Assembly (NCBI GenBank): GCA_012519415.1
Contig: JAAYQG010000141.1
Coordinates: 1-62,473, forward strand
From: Treponema sp.
Lineage (GTDB): Bacteria > Spirochaetota > Spirochaetia > Treponematales > Treponemataceae
Direction: 5' to 3'
Length of the DNA stretch: 62,473 bases
Numbering within the stretch: the first letter of the stretch is position 1; the number at the start of each line of letters is the position of its first letter. The translations under genes and the position numbers were made by a program. The notes beneath the pieces are model-generated. The model worked only from the letters and a program-made list of their open reading frames with translations, was not told the DNA's origin and did not search any database. Below are positions 35,134 to 44,580 of this stretch, one piece after another.

Positions 35134-36722
35134 TTGAATGATTCCAAAAGCAAATTGAGTGCATCCTCAAACGAGCCATTGTTTGATATTTCTGCATCAG
35201 AAAATTCTTTATAAACAGGAAGCCTTTCTTTTTCAAGCTTCTTAATGCCTTTTTCTTTTGAAACAGGACGTCCGTCTAGCGGGAGCAATTCGTGATTTCT
35301 GGTTATAAGCACACAAAAACCGTTTTGCCGCAAATTCAACCGATTTCTGTTGTTCATTACCGCACCGCCGCCCGTTGCAATAACAGCACCTGAAGTTTTT
35401 GCAAGTTCTGCTATAACTTCGCTTTCTTTTGCTCTAAAGTAACTTTCTCCATATTTCGTGAAAATTTCCGGTATCGAAAGATGTTCACGTTGTTCAATTT
35501 CCAAATCTATATCTATAAAAGGTCTATTTAATAATTTTGCAGCAGCTTTTCCTAAACTCGATTTTCCGGCGCCGGGCATTCCGATAAGGATTAGGTTTTG
35601 TTTTTGTCGTAAAATTTTATGAAATACTTTTTCTTCGTCTTCTTTGCTGATGGTTTTGCCCGCAAAAAGTTCAGCTGCTTTTTTTGCCTGCCCAACAAGC
35701 ATTGGAAGCCCGCCGCTTGCTTTTAGTCCTTTTTCTATGCCTTGCTGAACAAATCTGCTTACAAGAGGAGTATATACAACATCGAGAACAGCTTCTGCGT
35801 TTTCAAATTGATCGATAGAAGCAATTTGATTTTCCGTTTCGGGGAATGTTCCAACTGGAGTTGCATTAATCAAAATCTGTGCATCTTTATGAAGATAAAG
35901 GTCTGAATATGTAGTTTTTCCTTTTCTGGAAACAACAGTGATTTTTCCGCCACAGTCTTTAACAGCAGCGCAAATTGTTGAGCTTGTAGCACCGTTGCCG
36001 AAAATGAGAACCTTTTTATCTTTAAAATCAACGTTCGCTTTTTTCGCCATATGCAAAAAACCGTAATAATCAGTGTTATCGCCAAAAAGCGAACCGTCTT
36101 CTCTTTGTACAACAGTGTTCACTGCGCCAATCGCTTTGGCTTGCTCAGAAAGTTCGCTGCATAAAGATGCTACATTTCTTTTATAAGGAATTGTAACGTT
36201 GCAGCCGCCAAAAGTTCTTTTTTCAAAAAAATCGTTAAGTTCGTCCGGTTCAAGGTTGATAATTTCGTAGTCATAATCGGCAAAATTTGCATGAATTTCT
36301 TTTGAAAAAGAATAGCTGATGTTTCTTCCGATAAGAGCAAATTTTTTTTGAGGATTTTTTTTTGTTTCGTGCGAATTGTTCGATTTTTCGACGATGCTTG
36401 TTTCTTGCAATAAGTCTGAAGAGTGAAGTTTTGAGTAAGCCGAATCTTGAATCTGATTAGAAGTTGTTGATTGATGCTGTTTACTTGTTTCAAAAATTGA
36501 AGCATAGATTTTTTCCAGTGCAGGAATATATTCTGAAGGTACAAGCTTAGAAAGTCTATTAATAACATCGGATTCTCTATTTTGTTGGTTGATTTTTACA
36601 TTGTTTTTCTTTTTTAAAAGACCTATTTTTTCAACAGTTTTCATTCGTTCTACAAAAAGTTTTACGATTTCTGTATCAATTTCGTCAATTTTCTCCCTTA
36701 AAATATCAATGTTTTTTTCCAT
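35130..36722 (-). CDS. Trifunctional chorismate mutase - shikimate dehydrogenase - shikimate kinase
   Basis: 530 residues in one uninterrupted frame. Residues 1-85 are an AroQ-class chorismate mutase (Arg9, Arg26, Lys37-39, Arg49/Glu50). A Ser/Gln-rich linker runs to about 125. Residues 126-372 are shikimate dehydrogenase, with NVTIPYK (Lys181 catalytic), GDNTDYYG (Asp218) and the NADP loop FGNGATSS. Residues 375-530 are shikimate kinase, with P-loop GMPGAGKSS (381-389), DIDLEIE, TGGGAV and LDGRP. It supplies shikimate and shikimate-3-phosphate and converts chorismate to prephenate. I know AroE-AroK type fusions but not this triple order as a standard form. It is in the middle of the aro operon. 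Confidence 0.92.
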   Translation of the reverse strand: MEKNIDILREKIDEIDTEIVKLFVERMKTVEKIGLLKKKNNVKINQQNRESDVINRLSKLVPSEYIPALEKIYASIFETSKQHQSTTSNQIQDSAYSKLHSSDLLQETSIVEKSNNSHETKKNPQKKFALIGRNISYSFSKEIHANFADYDYEIINLEPDELNDFFEKRTFGGCNVTIPYKRNVASLCSELSEQAKAIGAVNTVVQREDGSLFGDNTDYYGFLHMAKKANVDFKDKKVLIFGNGATSSTICAAVKDCGGKITVVSRKGKTTYSDLYLHKDAQILINATPVGTFPETENQIASIDQFENAEAVLDVVYTPLVSRFVQQGIEKGLKASGGLPMLVGQAKKAAELFAGKTISKEDEEKVFHKILRQKQNLILIGMPGAGKSSLGKAAAKLLNRPFIDIDLEIEQREHLSIPEIFTKYGESYFRAKESEVIAELAKTSGAVIATGGGAVMNNRNRLNLRQNGFCVLITRNHELLPLDGRPVSKEKGIKKLEKERLPVYKEFSDAEISNNGSFEDALNLLLESFK

Positions 36723-36762
36723 GTTTATTTTATTCCTTTTGCTAAAAACTTTTCATAATATG

Positions 36763-37848
36763 TTATCGTCTGCTTTCAAGAAGAAGGTCATAAATAGCTA
36801 TAGCTGTAGCAGCTTCTACACATGGCACGGCGCGAACGACTACGCAAGGATCGTGCCTTCCTTCGATTTTTAGTTTTTCATTTTTTTGGGTGCTAAGATT
36901 AACAGAATCTTGCTCTTTGCTGATTGAAGGAGTTGGCTTGAATGCGACCTTAAACATAATAGGCATACCAGAACTAAGTCCTCCTAGTATTCCCCCATGA
37001 TTATTTGTTTTTGTTAAAACATTGTCTTTATCAAAATAGAAAGAATCATTGTTTTCCGAACCAAAAAGTTTTGTAGATTCAAAGCCTCTGCCGAATTCAA
37101 TGCCTTTTACAGCCGGAATAGCAAAAATTGATTGTGAGATTTTATTTTCAATTCCGTCAAACATCGGCTCGCCAATTCCGGCTTTTAGACCAACGCAAGC
37201 GCATTCAATTATGCCACCCACAGAATCTCCTTTAGATTTTGCATCAAGTATTGTTTTTTCCATCAAATGCCAAACAGATTGATCTATTAAAGGCTTTGGG
37301 GCGACTTTAATGGAATCAATTTCTTTTTTTGAACAGGAAACATTATCAAAAGGTTTGTCGCATATATCTTTTATTGAAAAAATATGCGCTCCTATATGAA
37401 TGTTTTCTTTTTTCAAAAACTGCATACAAACTGCACCTGCAAAACAAAGTGGTGCTGTTAATCTTGCAGAAAAATGTCCGCCGCCGCGTATGTCGTTAAA
37501 TCCTGAATGTTTGAAAAATGCAGGTAAATCCGAATGCGCCGGTCGTGGAACATCTTTAAGTTTTGAATAATCTTTTGAGCGAACATTTGTATTATTGATT
37601 ATAGCACATAAAGGCGCACCACATGTAATATTATCTACAAGTCCGCTTATTATATGCGGTTCATCTGCTTCGGCTCGTGGTGTAGAAACGGAATTTTGTC
37701 CGGGTGCGCGGCGTTTCATAAAAGCATAAATTTCGTCCATGTTCAGTTTAAAACCTGCTTTTAATCCGTCTATAACTACTCCAATTGATTCTGAGTGAGA
37801 TTGTCCAAAAATAGAGATTTTTATGCAATTACCGAAGACTGATGACAT
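36763..37848 (-). CDS. aroC: Chorismate synthase
   Basis: 361 residues. It shows GQSHSESIGVVIDGLKAG (15-32), RRAPGQ, RGGGHFSARLT and the C-terminal KTNNHGGILGGLSSGMPI and GRHDPCVVVRAVP. It eliminates phosphate from EPSP using reduced FMN to give chorismate. It overlaps the end of aroA by 20 bases, so translation is coupled. Confidence 0.96.
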   Translation of the reverse strand: MSSVFGNCIKISIFGQSHSESIGVVIDGLKAGFKLNMDEIYAFMKRRAPGQNSVSTPRAEADEPHIISGLVDNITCGAPLCAIINNTNVRSKDYSKLKDVPRPAHSDLPAFFKHSGFNDIRGGGHFSARLTAPLCFAGAVCMQFLKKENIHIGAHIFSIKDICDKPFDNVSCSKKEIDSIKVAPKPLIDQSVWHLMEKTILDAKSKGDSVGGIIECACVGLKAGIGEPMFDGIENKISQSIFAIPAVKGIEFGRGFESTKLFGSENNDSFYFDKDNVLTKTNNHGGILGGLSSGMPIMFKVAFKPTPSISKEQDSVNLSTQKNEKLKIEGRHDPCVVVRAVPCVEAATAIAIYDLLLESRR

Positions 37849-39055
37849 TTATGTTTCCTCCCAAGTTGTTGAAATCTGTAAAAAAAGAAGGATATGATTT
37901 TTGTACAGCTTCTGCTCCATTTATTACAACATTTTTCTTTGTGATTGTGGAAGCAATCGCTGATGCCATTACAATTCTGTGATCATTTTGGCTTGAAACT
38001 TCTCCACCTATTAATGAGCCGTGTCCAATTACTGTTATGGAATCTTTTGTAGTTTCGACATTTCCGCCTAGTTTTTTTATCATTTCCGCAACGGATTCAA
38101 TGCGATCGCTTTCTTTTAGGCGTAGTCGAGCAGCATTAACAAAATGAGTGATGCTTTTTCTTGCACATGCTGCAATTGCAAGCGGTGGAACTAAATCCGG
38201 AATGTCTGAACAATCAACCGAACAATCTTTATTGCTTTCAAAAGATTTTAAGATTTGAATAACTGCTTTATCGCCTTGCGGAGAATTCATGTTTAAGTTT
38301 GAAACATTTATGTTTGAACCCATGAACTTTGCACAAAGCCAAAATGCGCTGCAAGACCAATCGCCTTCAACAGAATAAACGTGAGGAGAAATGAGTTTTT
38401 GATTTTTATCTAATTTATAGTATTTTTCACTTTTTTCCGTAATGATTCCAAATTTTTCGAGAACGTTCCTTGTAATTTCAACATAAGAGGCTGATTCAAG
38501 CTTTGATGTAAGATTGATAATGCCGCCAGATGAAATTGCAGCGGCAAACATTAGTCCGCTGACATATTGCGAGCTTACACTGCCGGGCAGTTCAAAATTC
38601 GTGTTTGTTAATTTTCCGGACATTGTAAAGGGGAGAAAATCTTCTGTATGTTGTTGAATTGATATGCCGTTTTTGCTAAGTGTTTGGCATAATTCTGTCA
38701 TTGGTCTTTTCGGAAGTCTTCCCGTTCCTTTAAAGATTACTTCGCCGCCTAAAGCTGCTGCAACAGGCAAAAGAAAGCGTAAAGTTGAGCCGCTTTCGTT
38801 ACAATCGGCTGTGCATTTTAAAGTGGAATATCTTCTTGGAGAAACTTTATAAGAATTTGCCGTTAGCTCGATGTCTGTTCCAAAGACTCTTAGAACTTCT
38901 GCTGTAGCTTCTATATCTTTTGAAGTTGTTGAAAGTTTTATATCGCATGGTGCATCTGAGAAACTTGCACATATTAATGCTCTGTGTGCATCTGATTTTG
39001 AGGCTATTGCTTCTACATCGCCTTTTAATTTGCCGGGTTGAAGTTGTAAAATCAT
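37829..39055 (-). CDS. aroA: 3-phosphoshikimate 1-carboxyvinyltransferase (EPSP synthase)
   Basis: 408 residues. It shows KSDAHRALICASFS (shikimate/PEP lysine), NESGSTLRFLLPVAAALGG, GRLPKRPM, RLKESDR and the C-terminal NDHRIVMA. Two inverse alpha/beta domains join PEP to shikimate-3-phosphate. The start at 39055 has CGGAG upstream; the longer frame to 39106 would overlap aroB and is not conserved. Confidence 0.95.
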   Translation of the reverse strand: MILQLQPGKLKGDVEAIASKSDAHRALICASFSDAPCDIKLSTTSKDIEATAEVLRVFGTDIELTANSYKVSPRRYSTLKCTADCNESGSTLRFLLPVAAALGGEVIFKGTGRLPKRPMTELCQTLSKNGISIQQHTEDFLPFTMSGKLTNTNFELPGSVSSQYVSGLMFAAAISSGGIINLTSKLESASYVEITRNVLEKFGIITEKSEKYYKLDKNQKLISPHVYSVEGDWSCSAFWLCAKFMGSNINVSNLNMNSPQGDKAVIQILKSFESNKDCSVDCSDIPDLVPPLAIAACARKSITHFVNAARLRLKESDRIESVAEMIKKLGGNVETTKDSITVIGHGSLIGGEVSSQNDHRIVMASAIASTITKKNVVINGAEAVQKSYPSFFTDFNNLGGNINVISLR

Positions 39056-39065
39056 ATAAACTCCG

Positions 39066-40136
39066 TTAGTCAAAGCTTGCAGAAACAATTGCTTCAAACT
39101 CATCAAGTTTTAGCGACAAAAGTTCTGAAGAGCCGATTTGTTTTGAAAAAACAACAGTTATTGAATTTGTGTTTCTTTTTTTATCTGATAAGGCAGCCTT
39201 AAAAAGTTCTGATTTGTTGTAAGAATGACTAACCGGAAGATTGTTTGTTTTTAATGCTGCAATAAGTTCTTCGTATAAAAGGCTGCTACATTTGTTCATT
39301 TTTACGCATGATTTTGTAATAAGACTCATGCCAATAGAAACAGCTTCTCCATGCGGTATTTTATAATTGCTTAAATGTTCAATTGCATGACCTAATGTGT
39401 GCCCGAAATTTAGAATCTGTCTTAGCCCGCTTTCTTTTTCGTCTTTTTCTACAATGCTTGCTTTGATTTTGACGCACCTGCTGATAATTTCTTTTAAGGT
39501 GGTTGCATCGTTTTTTTGGATTTTGTTTTTAAAAAATTCAAAAAGTTCAGCATCTTGAATAACTGCTGTTTTTATAGCTTCTGCAATGCCGCATGAGAAA
39601 TTTTCATCGCTTAAAGTTTCAAGGCAGTTTGTATCGCAGATTACAAGTTCCGGTTGATAAAATGCGCCGGCTAAGTTTTTTCCTGCATTTAGATTGCAAC
39701 CAGTTTTTCCACCGACAGAAGAATCAACCATTGCAAGAAGCGTTGTCGGGATTTGAACAAAACGAATTCCTCGCATAAAAATAGCAGCTGAAAAACCAGC
39801 CATATCGCCGGTTACACCGCCACCTAATGCAACTACAAGATCTTTTCTTGTAAATTCATTCTGAGCAAGAAACTCAATCATTTGTGTTACTGTGCCCATA
39901 TGTTTTTGATCTTCGCCATTTGCAAACACAAACTTGCAAGTTAGAAATCCATTCTCTTTTAGTGATTTTTCTGCTTTTTCTGCATAAAGCGAATCTACTT
40001 TATCATCGCAAAAAATTGCAATCTTTGATGGAGTGGGGGCAACTGTGTTTTTTATAAATGTTCCACATTGTTCAAGCAAATTTGAATCAATTAGAACCTT
40101 GTATGTTTTAGATGCTCTAACATTTACCGTAATCAT
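39066..40136 (-). CDS. aroB: 3-dehydroquinate synthase
   Basis: 356 residues, NAD- and metal-dependent. It shows GGGVTGDMAGFSAAIFMRGI and VQIPTTLLAMVDSSVGGKTG, the metal Glu in CGIAEAIKTA, and His in LNFGHTLGHAIEH and PHGEAVSIGM. It converts DAHP to 3-dehydroquinate. Its start overlaps the end of tyrA by 4 bases. Confidence 0.96.
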   Translation of the reverse strand: MITVNVRASKTYKVLIDSNLLEQCGTFIKNTVAPTPSKIAIFCDDKVDSLYAEKAEKSLKENGFLTCKFVFANGEDQKHMGTVTQMIEFLAQNEFTRKDLVVALGGGVTGDMAGFSAAIFMRGIRFVQIPTTLLAMVDSSVGGKTGCNLNAGKNLAGAFYQPELVICDTNCLETLSDENFSCGIAEAIKTAVIQDAELFEFFKNKIQKNDATTLKEIISRCVKIKASIVEKDEKESGLRQILNFGHTLGHAIEHLSNYKIPHGEAVSIGMSLITKSCVKMNKCSSLLYEELIAALKTNNLPVSHSYNKSELFKAALSDKKRNTNSITVVFSKQIGSSELLSLKLDEFEAIVSASFD

Positions 40137-40981
40137 GTGCGCTCTTCGCCTTTATCTGCTTTTTCTTTGCAAAGTCTGCCTTGTTTTAATAGTTCTTTTA
40201 GAACAGTTGCGTCTTTATTCTTTATAGCTGTTCTATATTGTGTAAGATTATTTATTACAATGTCGAGTTCTTTTCCAAGATTTTCAGAATTTTCGAGAAA
40301 CAATTCTGTCCACATGTTTTCGTTGAGACGAGCAACACGTGTCATATCTTTGTAGCTACCGGCTGAAAATCCAGTATGTTCAACCGCAGTGGGGCTTTTT
40401 ATGTATGCACTTGAAACAACATGTGCAAGCTGAGATGTATATGCAATAATTCTATCATGACGTTCCGGCGTTGTAATTTCAAAATCGGAAAACCCAAGAT
40501 TTCTCCAAAATTGTTTGATTTTCTGTAGAAGTTCAAGGCTTGTGTTTTGTGGAGGCACTAGAATAATAGAAGCATTGTTAAAAAGCTTTCTTTGTGCATT
40601 ATCAAAACCGGAGTATTCGAGTCCTGCCATTGGGTGTGCGCCAATAAAAGTAAATCCTGTTTTTTCTGCTAATGGGAAAAGTTCCCGACAGACTGCACTT
40701 TTTGTTCCGCAGCAATCCATAACAATTGCGTCTGTTTTGAATTTCGGCGAATATGTTTTAACAAAATCAATGCAAGTGCTCGGATATGTAGCAACAATAA
40801 TCATATCGCACGTAGAAAGTTTTTCATCTGTTAATGCATCGTCTATGGCGTTTAGAAGAATTGCTTTTCTTAAAACAGGTTCGGAAATATCTCTGCCGAG
40901 CACGGTGTGTGGCGTGCTGTGTTTTATTGCTTTTGCAACTGAACCGCCGATAAGTCCTAAGCCAACAACTCCTATAATCAT
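40133..40981 (-). CDS. tyrA: Prephenate dehydrogenase
   Basis: 282 residues. The N-terminal NAD(P) loop is GVVGLGLIGGSVA. IGAHPMAGLEYSGFDNA carries the active-site His, and the helical C-terminal dimerisation part includes YTSQLAHVVSSAY. It decarboxylates prephenate (or arogenate) towards tyrosine. No ACT domain is present, so Tyr feedback is not expected by that route. GGAG precedes the ATG. Confidence 0.9.
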   Translation of the reverse strand: MIIGVVGLGLIGGSVAKAIKHSTPHTVLGRDISEPVLRKAILLNAIDDALTDEKLSTCDMIIVATYPSTCIDFVKTYSPKFKTDAIVMDCCGTKSAVCRELFPLAEKTGFTFIGAHPMAGLEYSGFDNAQRKLFNNASIILVPPQNTSLELLQKIKQFWRNLGFSDFEITTPERHDRIIAYTSQLAHVVSSAYIKSPTAVEHTGFSAGSYKDMTRVARLNENMWTELFLENSENLGKELDIVINNLTQYRTAIKNKDATVLKELLKQGRLCKEKADKGEERT

Positions 40982-41096
40982 GAACTATCTCCAAAATAAT
41001 ACAGATTTATTCATGCAGACGGAATCAATCCCCTGTGGTTATTTGCAGCAAAATTTTGCGCCAAAACTACGGGAATCGAATCCGTTTGCGATAATT

Positions 41097-42104
41097 TTAG
41101 TACTTACAAGCTAAAGGTCTGATTGCAAAACAGCTTTTTGCAACTTCATCAAAAACTTGCGGTGTTAACGATTGAGCTCCATCACAAAGTGCGTGTTGCG
41201 GATCGTTATGCACTTCAATCATAAGTCCGTCTGCTCCGGCTGCTGTTGCCGCCATTGCCAGCGGTTTTACAAAATAAGAAATTCCGCAAGCGTGGCTTGG
41301 GTCAATTACAATAGGAAGATGTGTCTGTTTTTTGAGAACAGGAATAATTGAAATATCTAACGTATTTCTTGTTGCATTTTCAAAAGTGCGTATACCTCGT
41401 TCGCAAAGAATTACATTTTCATTGCCACCGGCCATAATGTATTCGACACTCATTAAAAGTTCCTGAATTGTATTTGCAAGTCCGCGTTTCAAAAGAATAG
41501 GCTTTTTAATGCGACCAAGTTCTTTTAGAAGTTCAAAATTTTGCATATTGCGTGCACCGACTTGAATTAAATCAACATCGTCAAAAAGTGGAAGTTGAGA
41601 AAATTCCATAATTTCTGAAACAATCGGCAGTCCCGTTGCTTCTTTTGCCTTCAAAAGATATTCAATTCCGCTAGCTCCAAGACCTTGAAAAGCATATGGA
41701 GAAGTTCTCGGTTTGAACGCTCCGCCTCTTAGCATTGTTGCACCGGATTTTTTTACTTGTTCCGCAATGCTTATAACCTGTTCTTCAGATTCAACCGAAC
41801 AAGGACCGGCTATAATATTAAAAGTTCCGTTTCCGAAATGAACATTTTCAACAGTGATAACGCTGTCTTTCGGATGGAATTTTCTGTTTGCATTTTTATA
41901 TGGTTCTTGAATGCGTTTTACATCTTCAACAATCTCAAGAGAACGAATTAAATCAATATCGACCGAAGTAGTATCGCCTACAAGTCCAAGAACGATTGAG
42001 TTTTCGCCTTCGCTTGTGTGAATTGAAACTCCAAGACTTTTTAGCCAGTTTTGCAAGTTGTTAAACTGAGTTTTATCCGGATTCTTTTTTACAACAACGA
42101 CCAT
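41097..42104 (-). CDS. aroF: 3-deoxy-7-phosphoheptulonate synthase, AroA-Q/Thermotoga type
   Basis: 335 residues. The N-terminal ferredoxin-like regulatory domain (1-75) is of the kind that mediates Tyr/Phe inhibition in the Thermotoga enzyme. The barrel carries IAGPCSVES, LRGGAFKPRTSPYAFQG, QVGARNMQN, LCERGIRTFE and VIDPSHACG. It condenses PEP and erythrose-4-phosphate, the entry step. AGGAGG sits 5 bases before the ATG and directly follows the last hairpin of a repeat unit in the leader. Confidence 0.95.
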   Translation of the reverse strand: MVVVVKKNPDKTQFNNLQNWLKSLGVSIHTSEGENSIVLGLVGDTTSVDIDLIRSLEIVEDVKRIQEPYKNANRKFHPKDSVITVENVHFGNGTFNIIAGPCSVESEEQVISIAEQVKKSGATMLRGGAFKPRTSPYAFQGLGASGIEYLLKAKEATGLPIVSEIMEFSQLPLFDDVDLIQVGARNMQNFELLKELGRIKKPILLKRGLANTIQELLMSVEYIMAGGNENVILCERGIRTFENATRNTLDISIIPVLKKQTHLPIVIDPSHACGISYFVKPLAMAATAAGADGLMIEVHNDPQHALCDGAQSLTPQVFDEVAKSCFAIRPLACKY

Positions 42105-42678
42105 ATTGCCTCCTAATTAAAAAGTTACAGAGAAAACTTCAGTTTTCGAAAGTAACTTTTTACGTGCTTCCGCAGCGTAGCGAGGAAGCACAGTTAATAA
42201 CAAGTTTGCGACGCAAACTAGCACCCTTATAAATAAGTTTGTAAGCAAGTTGTGTTCCTATTTATAAGAACATGATTTACTTACAAAACATACACGAAAA
42301 AAATAGTTTCTGTCAATAGGAATTTTAGTTTCTTTTAAGCATATTTTTGGTTTTTGATCTTAATATTTACGATGCAAGAATCCATAAATATGCTTTTAAA
42401 GTCCCCTATTTATGTAATTATTCTATGCAAACGAAAAGTGCGACGCAATATGAAATTTGCAAATTCTATAAAAAAATATAGCATATTTTTTGTTTTATAC
42501 TATACAAACGTCAAGTTTATTTTGAATTAAACTAACAACTGCTATTAATTTGTTTAGGCAATGCTGGTATTTACGGAATAACCTCTCGGGAAATCGGTTT
42601 TGTCGTAGGGGATTTCCTCTATTTGTAAATCGTTTAACGCTAGATTAAAATTAACTAATTAAGGAATATGGAGGAAAT
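42105..42678. other. Divergent intergenic region, aroF / sugar-binding lipoprotein
   Basis: The aroF side is filled by the four-hairpin unit at 42119-42268. The binding-protein side has AT-rich DNA with a -10-like TATACT near 42496, an imperfect palindrome AGTTTA...TTAAACT around 42513-42532 (possible operator) and a 7-bp hairpin (42589-42595 with 42611-42617) in the leader. No gene. Confidence 0.4.
42119..42268 (-). repeat. Four-hairpin unit in the aroF leader
   Basis: Minus-strand order: CTTATAAATA/TATTTATAAG (42268-42259 with 42235-42226), AGTTTGC/GCAAACT (42219-42213 with 42209-42203), GTGCTTCC/GGAAGCAC (42191-42184 with 42171-42164) and a two-storey hairpin AAAGTTAC/GTAACTTT with inner GAAAACT/AGTTTTC (42159-42121). 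A T-run then AATTAGGAGG lead into the aroF ATG. Hairpins 2-4 match units B and D near 60.8 and 62.3 kb; hairpin 1 has been replaced by a different palindrome. Confidence 0.8.
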
Positions 42679-44385
42679 ATGAAAAAAATAATGTTAGTTG
42701 CTGCTGTCGCAGTCCTTACATTGAGCCTCGTAGGATGTAGTAAGGGAGGTTCTTCTGCAAAAGGCAAGAAAGACTCTCTTCACATTTCTGTTTTCACTAT
42801 TCAGCAGAGGGAACAGCCGCCTGCTGATAACAAGACATACAAGTGGATTGAAGAAAAATTCGGTGTAACATTCGCTTGGGATATTCTTGTTGGTGATAAA
42901 GATCAGAAAATCGGTTTGCTTATCGCTTCTGGTGACCTTCCTGATCTTGTAGAAGTAGATTCAGAGAAGTTCCAAGGTGCGGGAGTTCTTAGAGATCTTA
43001 AACCGTTAGTAGAAAAACATGCTCCAAATATTATGAAGCATTATTCTTCTGTTTGGCAAAAAATGATCTATCAAGATTCAGAAAAAGATGCAGAAGGCAA
43101 TATTGTCAAAGAGCAGCTTTTCTCACTTCCTAACTATGGTGTAATTGATGGTATCCCTTCCGACACATTCTACAACCAGAACGGTTTCTGGATTCAGAAA
43201 GCAGTTCTTAAAGAATTCGGATACCCTGTAATTAAAACAGTTGATGAATATTTCGATCTTCTTGAAAAATATTATAAGAAATATCCGACAATTGACGGTA
43301 TGCCTACAATTCCATTCTCAATCATTACTGCTGACTGGGAAGCATTTAACTTGTGGAACCCACCGAACTTCTTGGCAGGATATCCGAACGACGGTAACGG
43401 ACACGTTACACTTGAAAACGGTAAATATATTTACACAGATAACTTTGCTGATGAAAATGCTCACAGATGGTTTAAGCTTGCTAACGGTTACTTTAACCGC
43501 GGTTTGATCGATCCCGCTTCATTTACAGACAACCGTGACCAGTACTATGCTAAAATTGCACAGGGTCGTGTACTCGGTATGTTTATTCAAGGTTGGCAGT
43601 TCCAAGGACAGCCGGAACAAACACTTTGGACAGCCGGAAAAGATGAAAGAACATATGCTCCGCTTCCACTCGTATTTGATAATTCAATCAGACCACGCTA
43701 CCGCGACCAATCGCTTCCTAACCTTCAGAGAGGTTATGGTATTTCTGTAAAATGTTCTGAAGAAAAAGCCATTAAAATTCTTAAATTCATGGATGAAATG
43801 CTCAAAGAAGAAAACCAAAAAGTTCTTTATTGGGGATTTGAAGGTGAAGATTGGCAATTAGATGCAGAAGGACGTCCATCTAGAACACAAGCACAGCGCG
43901 ATCAGCAAACAGATCCAAACTGGATTCATCAGAACCGCGCTTCATTGTGGATAGAAGAAGCTCCAAAACTGGAAGGAAGAATGCCAAGCGGATATACACG
44001 CACTATGGATGATCTTCCTTGGGAATATGCTGTTAGCCAAAAACAAGTAGATGTTGATCTTTGGGAAGCTTACGGTGTTGGTTCATATGCAGAATTTGTA
44101 GATCCTAACCCGCCAAAAAATGCCGGTTGGTATCCTATGTGGCAATGTAACCCATCTGCTGAAAAAGGCGGACTTGAAGAAGATGCAGCAGTTGCTATGG
44201 TTGCATTTGAAACTGTTCAGAGAAAATATCTTCCAATGATGATTATGGGTAAGCCAGAAAACTTTGAGAAGACATGGAAAGAATATGTTTCATTGGTTAA
44301 GCCGCATACAGAAATATACAACAAGTTTATGCAGCAAGAGCTTGATAAACGTGTAAAAGCCTTTGGTGGTTTTCCAGAGAACTAG
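42679..44385 (+). CDS. ABC sugar importer, substrate-binding lipoprotein (LipO-like)
   Basis: 568 residues. A signal peptide with lipobox LVGC (Cys20) is followed by a large two-lobed solute-binding protein of the LplA/LipO/YtcQ type (CUT1 branch, long form), rich in aromatic residues (KTYKWIEEKFGVTFAWD; NLWNPPNF). It captures an oligosaccharide for the two permeases downstream. GGAGG precedes the ATG. The substrate is unknown; nearby xylan and arabinan enzymes make a plant-wall oligosaccharide plausible. Confidence 0.9.
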   Translation: MKKIMLVAAVAVLTLSLVGCSKGGSSAKGKKDSLHISVFTIQQREQPPADNKTYKWIEEKFGVTFAWDILVGDKDQKIGLLIASGDLPDLVEVDSEKFQGAGVLRDLKPLVEKHAPNIMKHYSSVWQKMIYQDSEKDAEGNIVKEQLFSLPNYGVIDGIPSDTFYNQNGFWIQKAVLKEFGYPVIKTVDEYFDLLEKYYKKYPTIDGMPTIPFSIITADWEAFNLWNPPNFLAGYPNDGNGHVTLENGKYIYTDNFADENAHRWFKLANGYFNRGLIDPASFTDNRDQYYAKIAQGRVLGMFIQGWQFQGQPEQTLWTAGKDERTYAPLPLVFDNSIRPRYRDQSLPNLQRGYGISVKCSEEKAIKILKFMDEMLKEENQKVLYWGFEGEDWQLDAEGRPSRTQAQRDQQTDPNWIHQNRASLWIEEAPKLEGRMPSGYTRTMDDLPWEYAVSQKQVDVDLWEAYGVGSYAEFVDPNPPKNAGWYPMWQCNPSAEKGGLEEDAAVAMVAFETVQRKYLPMMIMGKPENFEKTWKEYVSLVKPHTEIYNKFMQQELDKRVKAFGGFPEN

Positions 44386-44408
44386 TTTAAGTTTAACACA
44401 ATAGAAAT

Positions 44409-44545
44409 TGTATGTAAGTATCTACACGATGTGTTCACGTAAAGTGTGCACGTAAGTGTGAGATACTTGCATACCTAGCACTACGTGTTAGACATGTATG
44501 TGTTTTACTTAATCACTGAAGAAGAAATACTTGTATTTCTTCTTC
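44409..44545 (+). other. Large hairpins between binding-protein and permease genes
   Basis: GTATGTAAGTATCT pairs with AGATACTTGCATAC (arms about 44409-44475), and GAAGAAGAAATAC pairs with GTATTTCTTCTTC (44518-44530 with 44533-44545, perfect 13 bp). Such structures after a binding-protein gene usually protect its mRNA and lower permease output. Confidence 0.6.
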
Positions 44546-44546
44546 T

Positions 44547-44580
44547 AAAAAAGTCCAAGGATTTCCTATGGACTTTTTTT
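44547..44580 (+). terminator. Partial terminator before the permease genes
   Basis: AAAAAAGTCC (44547-44556) pairs with GGACTTTTTT (44570-44579), plus AGG/CCT inside, and ends in a T-run 27 bases before the permease ATG. Readthrough would set the permease level. Confidence 0.75.

Noticed and set aside
41069-41085. T-arm-like sequence (ACGGATTCGATTCCCGT on the minus strand) between aroF and tyrA
   Set aside because: No acceptor, D or anticodon arm can be built upstream; it runs straight out of the aroF stop codon.
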